From assembly GCA_963769945.1 (NCBI GenBank), contig CAVYOA010000008.1, positions 1 through 64,000 of the forward strand: 64,000 bases of DNA. The letters run 5' to 3'. Origin of the DNA: WHSW01 sp963769945 (GTDB taxonomy: Bacteria; Actinomycetota; Thermoleophilia; Solirubrobacterales; 70-9). Positions 38,913-48,385 of the stretch are shown one piece after another. The number at the start of each line of letters is the position of its first letter. Positions within the stretch are counted from its first letter, which is position 1. The translations under genes were made by a program, and so were the position numbers. The notes beneath the pieces were generated by a model that saw nothing but the letters and a program-made list of their open reading frames with translations, made no database searches and was not told the DNA's origin.

Positions 38913-40052
38913 CTAGGCGTAAAAGAAGGCGATCCCGAGGATCGCATAGAGGGCGAGCAGCTGGGCGCCCTCGAACCAGTTCGACTCGCCATCGTGGGTG
39001 ATCGTGTTGGCGACCAAAATCGCGACGAGGATCCCGCCTAGCTCGAAGCCGTTGAAGACCAGCGGCATTGGCGCGGGACCGATGAAGTAGGAGGCGATCA
39101 CCAGGACCGGGGCGACGAAGAGGGCGATCTGGGCGCTGGAGCCGATCGCGATGTTGACCGCCAGGTCCATCTTGTTCTTGTAGGCGACCAGGATCGCGAC
39201 CCAGTGTTCGGCAGCGTTGCCGACGATCGCAACCACGATCACCCCGACGAAGAACTGGGATAGCCCGATCGACTCGGAGGCCTCGCCGATCGACCCAACC
39301 AAGATCTCGGACATCAGGCCAACGGCGAGTCCGGCGACGAAGAGGTAGATGACCGAGCGCCTGACGCTCCAGCCGAAGCCCTCCTCGTGCTCCTCGGCAT
39401 AGGGCGGATTGAAGAGGTCCTTGTGCGTCCTCAGCGAGAACACCAGCCCGAGCGCGTAGGTGACGATCAGGACCAGGGCGACGGCGAGCGACAGCTTCTC
39501 CACGGTCGAGTCGTACTCGACCAGCTCCGCATCGACGCTCGGCAACCCCGTGCCCTGGACGAGCTCGAAGATCGCCGGCATGATCAGCGCTCCGGCGGCC
39601 AGGAACAGCATCGTCGACTGGATCGAAGCCGCCTGCGGGCTGAAGCGCTGGCGATCGTGCTTGAGCCCACCGACGAGCATCGAGGCGCCGAGGACGAGCA
39701 GGATGTTGCCGATGATCGAGCCGACGATCGAGGCCTTGACGACCTCCTGGAGGCCCGCGCCGAGCGCGAACAGCGCGATGATCAGCTCCGGCGCGTTGCC
39801 GAAGGTGACGTTGAGCAATCCGCCGATGCCGGGGCCCGACTTGGCCGCCAGCTCCTCGGTCGCCAGGCCCATAAGTGCCGCGGTTGGGACGATGCCGAGC
39901 GCGGCGATGGCGAAGATCACGGTCGGCGACGCATGGCCCAGCTCGAGGACGACGGCGAGCGGGATAAATGGCGTCAGCAGATATGGCCACCCCTGCGCGC
40001 TGAGCAGAAACCCAAGCACGCCCCCTCGCCCTCGCTGTGGTGCGCCGGCCAT
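38913..40052 (-). CDS. calcium/proton antiporter (Cax/ChaA type)
   Basis: 379 aa, eleven TM helices. Two alpha repeats have LLNVTFGNAPELIIALFALG near residue 95 and VVAIVGNAAEHWVAILVAYK near 285, the GNAPE and GNAAEH signatures of CAX proteins, including the conserved acidic residues. A central acidic stretch (EEHEEGF) separates the halves. Exports Ca2+ using the proton gradient. Organised as a pair with the exchanger gene downstream. Confidence 0.91.
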   Translation of the reverse strand: MAGAPQRGRGGVLGFLLSAQGWPYLLTPFIPLAVVLELGHASPTVIFAIAALGIVPTAALMGLATEELAAKSGPGIGGLLNVTFGNAPELIIALFALGAGLQEVVKASIVGSIIGNILLVLGASMLVGGLKHDRQRFSPQAASIQSTMLFLAAGALIMPAIFELVQGTGLPSVDAELVEYDSTVEKLSLAVALVLIVTYALGLVFSLRTHKDLFNPPYAEEHEEGFGWSVRRSVIYLFVAGLAVGLMSEILVGSIGEASESIGLSQFFVGVIVVAIVGNAAEHWVAILVAYKNKMDLAVNIAIGSSAQIALFVAPVLVIASYFIGPAPMPLVFNGFELGGILVAILVANTITHDGESNWFEGAQLLALYAILGIAFFYA

Positions 40053-40100
40053 CCCAGTCCTGACCTAGCTGGCGCCGCTTGGCAAGCGCGAGCAGAAGCT

Positions 40101-40132
40101 CGAAGGGCTCCGGCGTCTGCCGGAGCCCTTCG
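40101..40132 (-). terminator. strong intrinsic-type hairpin after the lipoprotein gene
   Basis: Perfect 14-bp stem (CGAAGGGCTCCGGC / GCCGGAGCCCTTCG) with a GTCT loop, 24 bases past the stop of the minus-strand lipoprotein gene and before the antiporter pair. No clear T-run, but the stem is very stable. Confidence 0.7.
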
Positions 40133-40155
40133 CAAACGTTCGCATCGAAGCCGGT

Positions 40156-41307
40156 CTAGAGCTCACTGGCGCAGGCGTTGATCTCCTCGGTGGTGGTCGC
40201 CTGACCAACGCAATCGAGATAGGCCTGGGGATCCTTGGCGCCACCGGCACCGCCCGACGAGCCGCTACCTGCACCCGGAGTCAGGCCCGGCACTGTGCCG
40301 AGGCCACCGAGCCCACCGAGGCCGCCGAGCGCACTTGGGTCGATCCCGAACTGCCCGAGTAGATCCTCGATCGGCTGGGCATCTGACGGCCCGCTGATCT
40401 CCTGATCCTCATTGACGCCGCCGAGGCGCAGCTCGAATCCGACATCGATGGTCTCGACGCCTGCTGCGTCGGCGTCAGGGATCGCGCTCGGATCGATCGC
40501 GAGCGTGAAATCGAGTCCACGCAGGATGTTGTCTTCAGCTCCCGAGTAAAGATCGAAGCTCGCCTCTGAGACCGCGTCGGTGACTTGCTGCACCTGCTCC
40601 TCGGTCGGAATGGCGCCCGCGTTGGGAACCGCAGTGCCGAGCTCGACGAGGTCGGTGACCATCTGCTCGACGTCGACCGCGCCGCTGACGTGAACCGCGT
40701 CGGTGCCCTCGATGTCCTCGGTGCCGTCGTTTGAGAGGTCGCCGAGCCAGCTTGCGAAATCGATGTCGCATGCGGAGGTGTCGCTCGCGCCCTGAGCCTG
40801 AAGCTGCGTCTCACAGCCTTGGGTGAAGAGCTCGCCGAACGACTGGCCTTCGGCGGACTCCGTCTGCTGTGCAGCGGCGCTCTCGGCCAGTTCCTTGAAC
40901 TGCGTGAAGGCCTCCGTGCCGATCTCATAGGCGGTGCCGCCGTACTCGACATACGCGTTGTCCTCGGTCACCGTGAGTGCGCCCTCGAAGCTCATGCTCG
41001 TACCCGCCGCCTCGAAATCGAGCGCCCCAGTCCAGTCGAGCTGAGGAATCGCGGCCGCGTTCTCGGGATCGCCTTGGAACGGCCCGCTGAGGCTCGCATC
41101 GAAGCTGCCGCCCTGCTCGCCTTCGGCGGAGCCGCTGATCGACAGCGAGAGATCACCGCTGGAGACGGTCTCATCGTTGGAGAAGGTGTCGTCGATCACG
41201 GTCTGCGGGTCGACATCGCTGGATTCGTCGCCACCGCACCCGGCGATGCCGGCCGTAATGCCCAATGCCAGCGTTGAGGCGACAATTAGCGTTCGAAAGC
41301 GGTTCAA
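40156..41307 (-). CDS. lipoprotein of LppX/LprG-like character with Gly-rich linker and Cys tail
   Basis: 383 aa from TTG 41307 with GAGGGAGC upstream. Signal peptide and lipobox LALGITAGIAGC, mature Cys at residue 25. The main domain (to about 330) is acidic and beta-rich (DLSLSISGSAEGEQGGSFDA, FEGALTVTEDNAYVEYGG, LDFTLAIDPSAIPDAD), in keeping with the lipid-binding LppX_LprAFG fold. A poly-Gly/Pro linker follows, then a 25-residue tail with two cysteines (YLDCVGQATTTEEINACASE). Anchored outside the membrane; possibly a lipid carrier. The family assignment is by pattern. Confidence 0.7.
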   Translation of the reverse strand: MNRFRTLIVASTLALGITAGIAGCGGDESSDVDPQTVIDDTFSNDETVSSGDLSLSISGSAEGEQGGSFDASLSGPFQGDPENAAAIPQLDWTGALDFEAAGTSMSFEGALTVTEDNAYVEYGGTAYEIGTEAFTQFKELAESAAAQQTESAEGQSFGELFTQGCETQLQAQGASDTSACDIDFASWLGDLSNDGTEDIEGTDAVHVSGAVDVEQMVTDLVELGTAVPNAGAIPTEEQVQQVTDAVSEASFDLYSGAEDNILRGLDFTLAIDPSAIPDADAAGVETIDVGFELRLGGVNEDQEISGPSDAQPIEDLLGQFGIDPSALGGLGGLGGLGTVPGLTPGAGSGSSGGAGGAKDPQAYLDCVGQATTTEEINACASEL

Positions 41308-41413
41308 GGTCTGTGTGCTCCCTCGGTAGTGATGTGGAAAAGACGGGCGCCAGCGTAGCGAACCAGCATGAACGCGCAGGTCGAGCGCCAATCGTCACAC
41401 TCACCTTCCTCCC

Positions 41414-42580
41414 ATGGCTCCGCGAACCATCCTCTACACCGGCAAGGGCGGCGTCGGCAAGACGAGCGTCGCCGCGGCCACGGCGCGCCGTTGCGCCGCC
41501 GCCGGCCTGCGCACCGTCGTCCTCTCAACCGATCCGGCGCACAGCCTCTCGGACTCGCTCGAGATCGAGCTTGGCCCCGACCCGACCGAGATCGGCGAAC
41601 GCTTGTGGGGCCAGGAGGTGCAGGCAGAGCGCGAGATGGAAGCCAACTGGGCCGCCGTCCAGCGCTGGCTCACCGGGCTCCTGGCCGACCGTGGCGTGCT
41701 CGATATCGCCGCCGAGGAGCTGACCGTGCCACCCGGCATGGACGAGCTCTTCAGCCTGCTTCAGATCAAGCGCCACCACGAGTCGGGCGAGTTTGACGCT
41801 GTGATCGTCGACTGCGCGCCGACCGGCGAGACCCTGCGACTGCTGTCGTTCCCTGACATCGCCAAGTGGTGGCTGGAGAAGGTCTTTCCATGGGAACGGC
41901 GGATGATGGCCGCGGCAAAGCCGATCGCTCGCATGATCGATGTTGAGCTACCGGGCACCGAGGTCGTCGCCGAGCTACAGCGCCTGGTCGACAACCTGAT
42001 CGCGATGAACACCATCCTGCGCGATCGCGAGCTTGCCTCGATCAGGCTCGTTATCAACCCGGATCGCATGGTGATCAAGGAGGCACAGCGGACGTTCACC
42101 TATCTCAACCTCTACGGCTACTTGACCGACGCCGTGATCGTCAACAAGCTCTTTCCCGACGAGCTCGACGGTGGTTACTTCGGTGAATGGCGCCAGCGCC
42201 AGCGGCGCCGTTTGGCCGAGGTGCGCGAGGGCTTCGCGCCAGTGCCGGTCCTCTGCGCTCGTTATTTCGAGGAAGAGGTGGTTGGCCCGCAGATGCTCGA
42301 TCGCCTCGGTGACGAGTTGTTCGATGACTCGAGCGCCGCCGAGCGGGTTCTCTACAGCGAGCTGTCGCAGCAGGTCAACTCCGACAACGGGCAAACCACG
42401 CTGCGGATCCCGGTCGGGTTCGGCGAGAAAGGTGAGATCTCGCTGAAGCAGGTGGGCAGCGAGTTGGTGGTTGCGGTCGGCGCGCGCAAGCGCACGATCA
42501 TCCTTCCCACCGCGCTCTCGCGCCGGCAGCCAAGCGGCGCCAAACTGCACGACGGGGCGCTCGAGGTGAGCTTTCATTGA
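41414..42580 (+). CDS. ArsA/GET3-family ATPase with HSP20-like C-terminal domain
   Basis: 388 aa from ATG 41414. Deviant Walker A YTGKGGVGKTSVAA (G10-T17), switch I VVLSTDPAHSLSDSL, switch II VDCAPTGETLRLL. The last 75 residues (TTLRIPVGFGEKGEISLKQV, then LVVAVGARKRTIILP) are the ArsA_HSP20 domain. No arsenic transporter or ars genes are nearby, and the metal-binding cysteines of true ArsA are not seen, so a role in protein targeting or regulation is more likely. First gene of a three-gene run with a small Cys protein and a cyclase regulator. Confidence 0.9.
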   Translation: MAPRTILYTGKGGVGKTSVAAATARRCAAAGLRTVVLSTDPAHSLSDSLEIELGPDPTEIGERLWGQEVQAEREMEANWAAVQRWLTGLLADRGVLDIAAEELTVPPGMDELFSLLQIKRHHESGEFDAVIVDCAPTGETLRLLSFPDIAKWWLEKVFPWERRMMAAAKPIARMIDVELPGTEVVAELQRLVDNLIAMNTILRDRELASIRLVINPDRMVIKEAQRTFTYLNLYGYLTDAVIVNKLFPDELDGGYFGEWRQRQRRRLAEVREGFAPVPVLCARYFEEEVVGPQMLDRLGDELFDDSSAAERVLYSELSQQVNSDNGQTTLRIPVGFGEKGEISLKQVGSELVVAVGARKRTIILPTALSRRQPSGAKLHDGALEVSFH

Positions 42581-42621
42581 TCTACAGTTGGAGCTGATTC
42601 GGCAAAGGCGCTGATTGATTC

Positions 42622-42846
42622 ATGGCCACGCCTGCAGACCATCCCCAGTGCGTCGATCTGTGTCCGATTTGCCGCGGCGCCGAGGTTCTACGCGCGACGA
42701 CCAGCCCGCAGATGCGCGGGCAATGGCACACGGTCCAGCGCGAGACCCTGCTGACGATGCGGACGATGATCGACCAGTACCTGGCTCGCATCGACGAGGA
42801 CGAGCGGGAGGCCGGCCCACGCATTCAGGAGATCCCGATTGACTAA
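42622..42846 (+). CDS. small protein with CPIC motif, between ArsA ATPase and cyclase genes
   Basis: 74 aa from ATG 42622. N-terminal CVDLCPICRGAEVL carries three cysteines in a zinc-knuckle-like arrangement, then a helix (RETLLTMRTMIDQYLARIDE). Overlaps the start of the cyclase gene by eight bases, which argues that it is real and translationally coupled. Function unknown; perhaps a partner of the ATPase or the zinc-ribbon regulator. Confidence 0.65.
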   Translation: MATPADHPQCVDLCPICRGAEVLRATTSPQMRGQWHTVQRETLLTMRTMIDQYLARIDEDEREAGPRIQEIPID

Positions 42847-45800
42847 GGCCAGCTGCATCGAGTGCGGCACCGAAAATCCCGTCGGGGCTCGTTTTTGCAT
42901 GGCGTGTGGCGCGGCGCAGGCGGTCGCCTGCCCGCAGTGTGCGACCGAGAACCCACCGCAGGCGAAATTCTGCATCGAATGTGGCACGGTCCTCACCGGC
43001 GCTACGGCGCCAGCATCACCAGCATTGGCGCTGCCTGAGGAGCCACCGCCTGAGGAGCGCCGCCAGGCAACCGTGATCTTCGCCGACCTCTCGGGCTACA
43101 CCGCCGTCTCCGAGCGGATCGATCCGGAGCGGATGAAGTCGCTGGTCGATCGCGCCCTGCGGCGCCTCGGCGACGAGGTGACCCGTTACGGCGGCACGAT
43201 CGACAAATACATCGGCGACAACGTGATGGCCGTGTTTGGGGCGCCTGTCGCACACGAGGACGATCCCGAACGAGCGGTGCGCGCCGGTCTCGCGATGCAG
43301 GCAGCGATGGACGAGGTCAACGAGCAGATCGCCGCCGACATCGAGGCGAATTTCGCGCTGCGGGTCGGAATCAACTCTGGCGAGGTCCTGGCCGGTCGCG
43401 TCGGTGACGGCTACACCGTGATCGGCGATCCCGTCAACGTCGCAGCGCGCCTCCAGGGCGCGGCGAAACCGGGCTCGGTGATCGTCGGCGAAGTCACGCA
43501 CCGGTCTAACCCGGGGTGCGATCGAGTACGTGGAGCTCGAACCGCTTCAGCTCAAAGGCAAGGCGCAGCCGGTAACCGCGTGGGAGGCGGTCCGCGCTGT
43601 AGTGCGCGGGCGCACCTCGCATTCGACACGCATAAGCACCCCGTTGGTGGGTCGCTCAGATGAATCCGAGCAACTGGTCGCCCTCTACGAGCAGGTCGTT
43701 GACGAGGGCCAGCCACATCTGGCGACCGTGATCGGACCGGCGGGGGTGGGCAAATCGCGACTGCTTCGTGAACTGACGACGCAGGTCGGCAACCGAGAGC
43801 CGCCGCCCGCGGTTCGGATCGGCGGCTGTCCCGCCTACGGCACCGGCCTCGCCTACTGGGCGCTTGGCGAAATTGTCCGCGGCACCTTCGACATCGTCGA
43901 CAACGACGGTTCCGACGCGGCGTGGCGCAAACTGGAGCGCGGGGTCGCGGCACTGGTCGACGAGGACGGCGCCACGTCGAGTGCGTCCAGCGCGCGCCTG
44001 GCGGCAGCCCTGGGGCGCCCGCTGGGCATCGAGCCCCCGCACCTCCCTTTCGCCGAACAGCCGGAGCTCGATGGCCCGGAGCAGATGCGCGATCGCCTCT
44101 TTTCTGCAGTCAGAACGATGATCGAAGCCGCGACGCGACGGGCGCCGCTGGTGTTCGTCGTCGAGGACATCCATTGGGCCGATGAAGGCATGCTCGATCT
44201 GATCGAGCACCTCTCGCGCTGGACGCACGGACCGGTCCTGTTCGTATGCCTGGCACGCGACGAGCTCCTCGATCGTCGCCCGAACTGGGGCAGCGAGCAC
44301 GACGCGACGACCACGATCACGCTCGCACCGCTCGCACGCGTGCACGCTCGAGATCTCGTCGTCGCGCTCTCGGAGAGCTCGGAATCGACTCCGGTGACAG
44401 CCGAACTGATCGACCAGGTCGCCGAACGCTCCGGTGGCAACCCGCTGTTCGCCGAGGAGATGGTCAACCGGATCGTCGAAGGAGGCACACAAGACGCCGA
44501 CGCGCTGCCCGACACGGTGCATTCGGTGCTGGCGGCTCGGCTCGATTCACTGCCTCGCGCTGAGCGACGGGTGCTGCAGGCTGCGGCGGTGGTCGGCCAG
44601 ACCTTCTGGGAGGGCTCGCTCGACCCCGGCGATGAAGGGATCGACCTCAGTGCCGCGCTGGAGCGCCTGCAGGAGCGAGACCTCGTGGTCGCCACCGCCG
44701 GCAGCCGCTTGGCGGGCGAGCACGAGTACGCCTTCAAGCACGTCCTCATTCGCGATGTCGCCTACTCGTTCCTGCCGAAGGCGGTACGCGCCCGCCGCCA
44801 CGCCGAGGTCGGAGCGTTCATCGAGACGCGTGCGGCCGATCGCGCCGAGGGTGTGGTGGCGATGGTTGCCGAGCACTATGCCCGCGCCGCTGCACTCGGC
44901 GCGGCGGCGGACCTGAAGCGGATGAGTTGTCACGGTTCAAGGCTCTGGCAATCTCGGCCGGCGAGGCCGCCGGCGATGCCAGCGCCGCGATCTACTCCAA
45001 CCGCGAAGCCCAAGGCCAGTACGAGGCGGCGCTGTCGGTGGCCACCGAGGCGGAGCCAATCGTTCGTGCTCGCATCAACGAGAAGCTCGGCGATGTCGCT
45101 CTGCGTCTCGGCCGCGTCGACCGCGCCACTGCCGCCTGGACGGATTCGATGGATCACTTCCGTGGCGAAGAGGATCTGGCGCGCGTCGGCGACCTGCATC
45201 GAAAGATCGGGGCCGGGCTCTGGCACAAGGGCGATCGCGAGGGCTCGATCGAGCATTACCAGCGCGGCATCGACTTGCTCAAGGATGGCCCGCCCTGCAT
45301 CGAGCTCGTTCGCCTCTACGAAGAGGCGGCCTCGCTCTACATGCACACGGGCGACAACATGCTCGCGATCTATGCCTCCGAGAAGGCGCTTCGCCTCGCC
45401 GAGCGCCTCGAGGAAGCAGCCGCAGCCAGCCGCGCACACGGGATCTTCGGGCGGGTCTTCGGACGCATCGGCGACTCGGCTCGCGCTCGCGAGAACCTCG
45501 AACGCTCGGTCGAGCTCGCCCGCGGCGCCGATCCGGCCGAGGCGGTGCGAGCCATGTGCGCGCTCGGCTATCACCTCGAGGTCTCCGAGGCGAGTTATGA
45601 GGAAGCGCGGACGGCCTACTCGCAGGCGCTCGAGCTCGCCGAGCAGATCGGCGACCTGCCGTCGCAGGTGGAGATCCACGCGGCGCTTGCCCAGCTCGCT
45701 AGCTACGGCGCCGACTGGGATGAGGCCGAGGCGAGGACGGAGGCATCGGCGTCGCTCGCCGAACGCGAGGGACTCGACGGCAAGCTCTGTTTCCCCTACT

Positions 45801-46330
45801 CGATGCGTGGTGTGATGCTCTGGCATACGGGTGAGCTCGACCGCGCCGCCGAGCTCCTGGCAAGCGCCTGGGAGATCGCCGAGCAGGTCGGCCGCTCCGA
45901 GGTCGCGTTCGAGTCGTTGTACTGGCTCGCCGTGGTCCAACGCGACCTCGGAGCGCACGCGGACGCCGATCAAACCCTGGCGCGAACGCTGGATCTTTGC
46001 GAGCGCGCCGGCCTCGTTGCGCAGTCGGTCGAGGCAACCGCCGCGCGGGCGGTCAACATGGCGATCTCAGGCCGTATCGAAGCCGCCCGCGAAATCGCCG
46101 AGGAGGCATCGAGCCTCGCCGATCGTCTGCGTTACCCGGTCGGGACCGCCGCCGGCCTCGAAGCAATGGGCGCGACGGCTTCCGATCCGCAGGAGAAGAC
46201 GCGAACACTGGCGGAGGCGGCCGAGGCGTGGAAGGAGCTGGGTCGGCCTGAGGACGCGCAGCGGTGCGCAGGGCTCGCGGCGCGGGTCGGCGGGCGGGCT
46301 AGCGGCTCGCGCCGGAGCCGTGGCGGTTGA
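42839..46330 (+). CDS. double-zinc-ribbon class III nucleotide cyclase with AAA ATPase and TPR domains (two frameshifts)
   Basis: About 1160 aa from TTG 42839. Residues 5-51 form two zinc ribbons (CIECGTENPVGARFCMACG; CPQCATENPPQAKFCIECG). The cyclase domain follows, with both metal Asp residues (IFADLSGYTAVSE; KYIGDNVMAVFG) and the Asn/Arg pair in GDPVNVAARLQ. After an extra G near 43503 the frame resumes (HRLTRGAIEYVELEPLQLKG) into a STAND-type AAA domain: Walker A GPAGVGKSRLL, Walker B VFVVEDIHWADEG, RSGGNPLFAEE. A second break near 44925 leads to a TPR array to the stop at 46330. Probably a signal-regulated cAMP producer. Catalytic residues are intact. It is the third gene after the ArsA-type ATPase. 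Confidence 0.9.
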
Positions 46331-46660
46331 TGGGGGTTGGTAGTGCTGGGTAGGGAGGTGGCGGATGGTATTTGGCGGCTGATTCGCTCACGTGTGGAGA
46401 TCTGGGAACGACAGTCGTTCCGGAACCTCCACAGGTGGCCGCGGGCTCGCGATCACACCGCGAACCGACCGCTAGCCGCACCCCTACCCCGCAACAGAGC
46501 GGCCGGTGTGGCCGGCCCAGCCGAGTCGCTCGCCGAAACGGCCCGTCTGGCCGTCGACGGCAGCCATAGCGGCGAGAGGCAAGCCTGGCAAGGAAGCAGG
46601 GAGCGCCGCGTGCTGCGCACGCAAGCGAGCGATGACGCCGCCAGGCGCCGCCTATCGCCG
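46331..46660. other. 330-base convergent intergenic region holding repeat copy 3
   Basis: Lies between the cyclase/AAA gene and the ferritin-like gene. It contains the 35-bp palindrome (46396-46430), an outer stem GGGTAGGG (46348-46355) pairing with CCCTACCC (46482-46489), and a small inverted repeat CGCCTA...TAGGCG at the ferritin stop. No convincing coding sequence. Confidence 0.6.
46396..46430. repeat. 35-bp palindromic element, copy 3
   Basis: Starts GGAGATC and ends CCTCC; the inner stem GGAACGA-CAG-TCGTTCC is perfect. The flanks add GTG/CAC pairs beyond the core (GTGGAG with CTCCAC, then CAC 46388-46390 with GTG 46435-46437). Same length as the other three copies and also between convergent genes. 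Confidence 0.8.
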
Positions 46661-47173
46661 CTAGGCGAGGCCTTCCTTTTCGTACTCGCGCAGGAACCCC
46701 TCGAACAAGCGCTTGTGGCCCTGTTCGTCGCGAAGGATGGCGATCACCATGTCCTGAGTGACCGGGTCGATGCCGTCGGTCTCCTCGATCACGCGGCTGT
46801 AGAACTCGATTGCGCCCGCCTCGGCTTCGATCACGCCCTTGATCACGTGGACGACGTCGACCTGATCTGATGGCGGCTGCAAGTAGGACTGCTCGGAGCT
46901 GAAATCCTCGGAGCCGGGAACGACGCCGTAGAGCTCCTTGATCCGCGCCGCGAACTCCTGCGCGTGGCCAAGCTCCTCTTGGATGTCCTTCTCGAGCGAC
47001 TCGCGGATCTCCATCGCACGCACGCCGTCGGGGTTGATCGAGTTCGCGATGTAGCTCATCACCGTCTCGATCTCCATCCAGTAAGCCTTTTTCAGCAGCT
47101 CGATCACGTGCTCGCGCTGCTCGCCGTTCTCCTCCGCCATGATGTCCGCGCCTGAGGTTGCCGTGTCAGTCAT
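46661..47173 (-). CDS. ferritin-like di-iron protein
   Basis: 170 aa from ATG 47173 with AAGGAGAAG upstream. A four-helix bundle with paired ligands: MEIETVMSYIANS, KDIQEELGHAQEFAARIKEL, GVIEAEAGAIEFYSRVIEE, and AILRDEQGHKRLFEGFLREY; the two E-x-x-H motifs and two further Glu residues match a bacterioferritin/ferritin-like carboxylate di-iron site. Could store iron or detoxify oxidants. Convergent with the cyclase gene. Confidence 0.85.
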   Translation of the reverse strand: MTDTATSGADIMAEENGEQREHVIELLKKAYWMEIETVMSYIANSINPDGVRAMEIRESLEKDIQEELGHAQEFAARIKELYGVVPGSEDFSSEQSYLQPPSDQVDVVHVIKGVIEAEAGAIEFYSRVIEETDGIDPVTQDMVIAILRDEQGHKRLFEGFLREYEKEGLA

Positions 47174-47297
47174 TAGCTTCTCCTTGGTTGTCTGCGCACA
47201 TGTACCGAGTGCCCGCCGCCTGGGCGGGCAAACCGCAATCGCTAACGCTAACGGCAGCGCCTCACGGGGCGCCCTGGCACAGCGATAAGCTGCGCTG

Positions 47298-47786
47298 GTG
47301 GCCACCTGGATCCTCACTGGCGGCATCGAAAACTTCCGCATCAACTGCGAGCGCGGCTTCGACATCGTTGGCTTCAAGGAACGCCGGCGAAACCAGGCGA
47401 TGGAGTTCGAGCCCGGCGACGAGATCATCTTCTACGTGACCAAGTACCAAGACGACGACGGAGAGGCGCGCGGCCAGGGCTTCGGCGCGATCGCCAGGGT
47501 CACGTCTGAGATGTTCGAGAGCCGCGAGCCGATCTGGCCGCAGGGCAAGAAGAAGCATCCCGAGGACTACCCATGGCGCGTCGAGGCTGAGCCGGTGCTG
47601 GTGCTCGACGAGGGCACGTTCGTACCCGCCGAGTCGCTGCTCGACGAGCTCGAGCATTTGCGCCGCTGGCCGGCTGAGCACTGGCATCTCGGCTTCCAGG
47701 GACAGCTGCGCACCGTGTCGGAAGCCGACGCGCAGTTGCTCGCCGAGCGCTTGGCAGCTGCCGGCGCGACCACCGCCGTGCGTTGA
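47298..47786 (+). CDS. EVE-domain protein
   Basis: 162 aa from GTG 47298. Starts ATWILTGGIENFRINCERGF, then EPGDEIIFYVTK, GFGAIARVTSEMFE and PWRVEAEPVLVLDEGTFVP, the PUA-like EVE fold that reads modified bases in nucleic acid. This variant may bind modified DNA or RNA; target unknown. The TGA overlaps the next gene's TTG, so the two are coupled. Confidence 0.8.
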   Translation: MATWILTGGIENFRINCERGFDIVGFKERRRNQAMEFEPGDEIIFYVTKYQDDDGEARGQGFGAIARVTSEMFESREPIWPQGKKKHPEDYPWRVEAEPVLVLDEGTFVPAESLLDELEHLRRWPAEHWHLGFQGQLRTVSEADAQLLAERLAAAGATTAVR

Positions 47787-48163
47787 TCCACGAGCGCCAT
47801 TTCCGCCTCGATGAGGCAAACGCCCTGCTCGCTCGGGTCGAGCCGCTGCTGCGCTCGCTGCGCGAGGCTCGAGACCGGCTCACCGATGCGGAGGCGCACG
47901 CCGCCCTCGTTGGCGCCGCTCCCGGCAACGGTGGCGGCGAGCCCGGGCGCGAGGTTGGCGAGGGCTTTTTAGCGGTGAGACGGCTGCTCGGTGAGATCGC
48001 CGAGATGGGGATCGTCCTGCGCGACATCGACCGTGGCTTGATCGATTTTCCGGCGCTGCGCGAGGGCCGTGAGATCTACCTGTGCTGGGAGCTCGAGGAG
48101 GGCCCGATCGAGTTCTGGCATGAGCTCGAGTCGGGTTACGGCGGCCGCGAGCCACTCGACTGA
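47783..48163 (+). CDS. DUF2203-family protein
   Basis: 126 aa from TTG 47783 (overlap TTGA). Opening FRLDEANALLARVEPLLRSL, then VLRDIDRGLIDFPALREGRE, IYLCWELEEGPIEFWHELES and GYGGREPLD match the DUF2203 pattern (G-L-x-DFP, LCW, WH, G-x-R-P-L). Function unknown in the family. Coupled to the EVE gene. Confidence 0.83.
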   Translation: MIHERHFRLDEANALLARVEPLLRSLREARDRLTDAEAHAALVGAAPGNGGGEPGREVGEGFLAVRRLLGEIAEMGIVLRDIDRGLIDFPALREGREIYLCWELEEGPIEFWHELESGYGGREPLD

Positions 48164-48193
48164 TCGGCCCCGCTTGCTTGCGAGTGCGCAAAA

Positions 48194-48225
48194 GAGTCGG
48201 GACGACGTTTCAGTCGCCCCGGCTC
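48194..48225. terminator. bidirectional terminator-like hairpin
   Basis: GAGTCGGGACGAC pairs with GTCGCCCCGGCTC around GTTTCA (13 positions with one mismatch and one G-T pair), 31 bases after the DUF2203 stop in the 222-base convergent gap before the NUDIX gene. A second small hairpin GTGCTC-CGC-GAGCAC lies at 48296-48310. It lacks the GGAGATC ends of the 35-bp family. Confidence 0.6.
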
Positions 48226-48385
48226 TGGCATCGGAGGTGCCCCTGCGGAAGCCTTGCGGCAACCGTTGGGGTTGTCGAGGGTGTCCTCGGTTCGAGTGCT
48301 CCGCGAGCACCCGTGCGTGTCCGAGAAACCCATCGGCCTGCGTACCCTGAGTGGCAAGCGGCGACACACCGCCTGGACGTTCGTA

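Noticed and set aside
41414..42580. Arsenite efflux ATPase ArsA proper
   Set aside because: No ArsB, ArsR or ArsD genes adjoin it and the single-unit form with an HSP20-like tail is a different subgroup.
48194..48225. Fifth copy of the 35-bp palindrome family
   Set aside because: It is a strong hairpin in a convergent gap, but is 32 bp, lacks the GGAGATC/GATCTCC ends and has a different loop.
48280..48320. tRNA-like GGTTCGAG segment
   Set aside because: No acceptor stem, anticodon arm or CCA-side pairing can be drawn around it.
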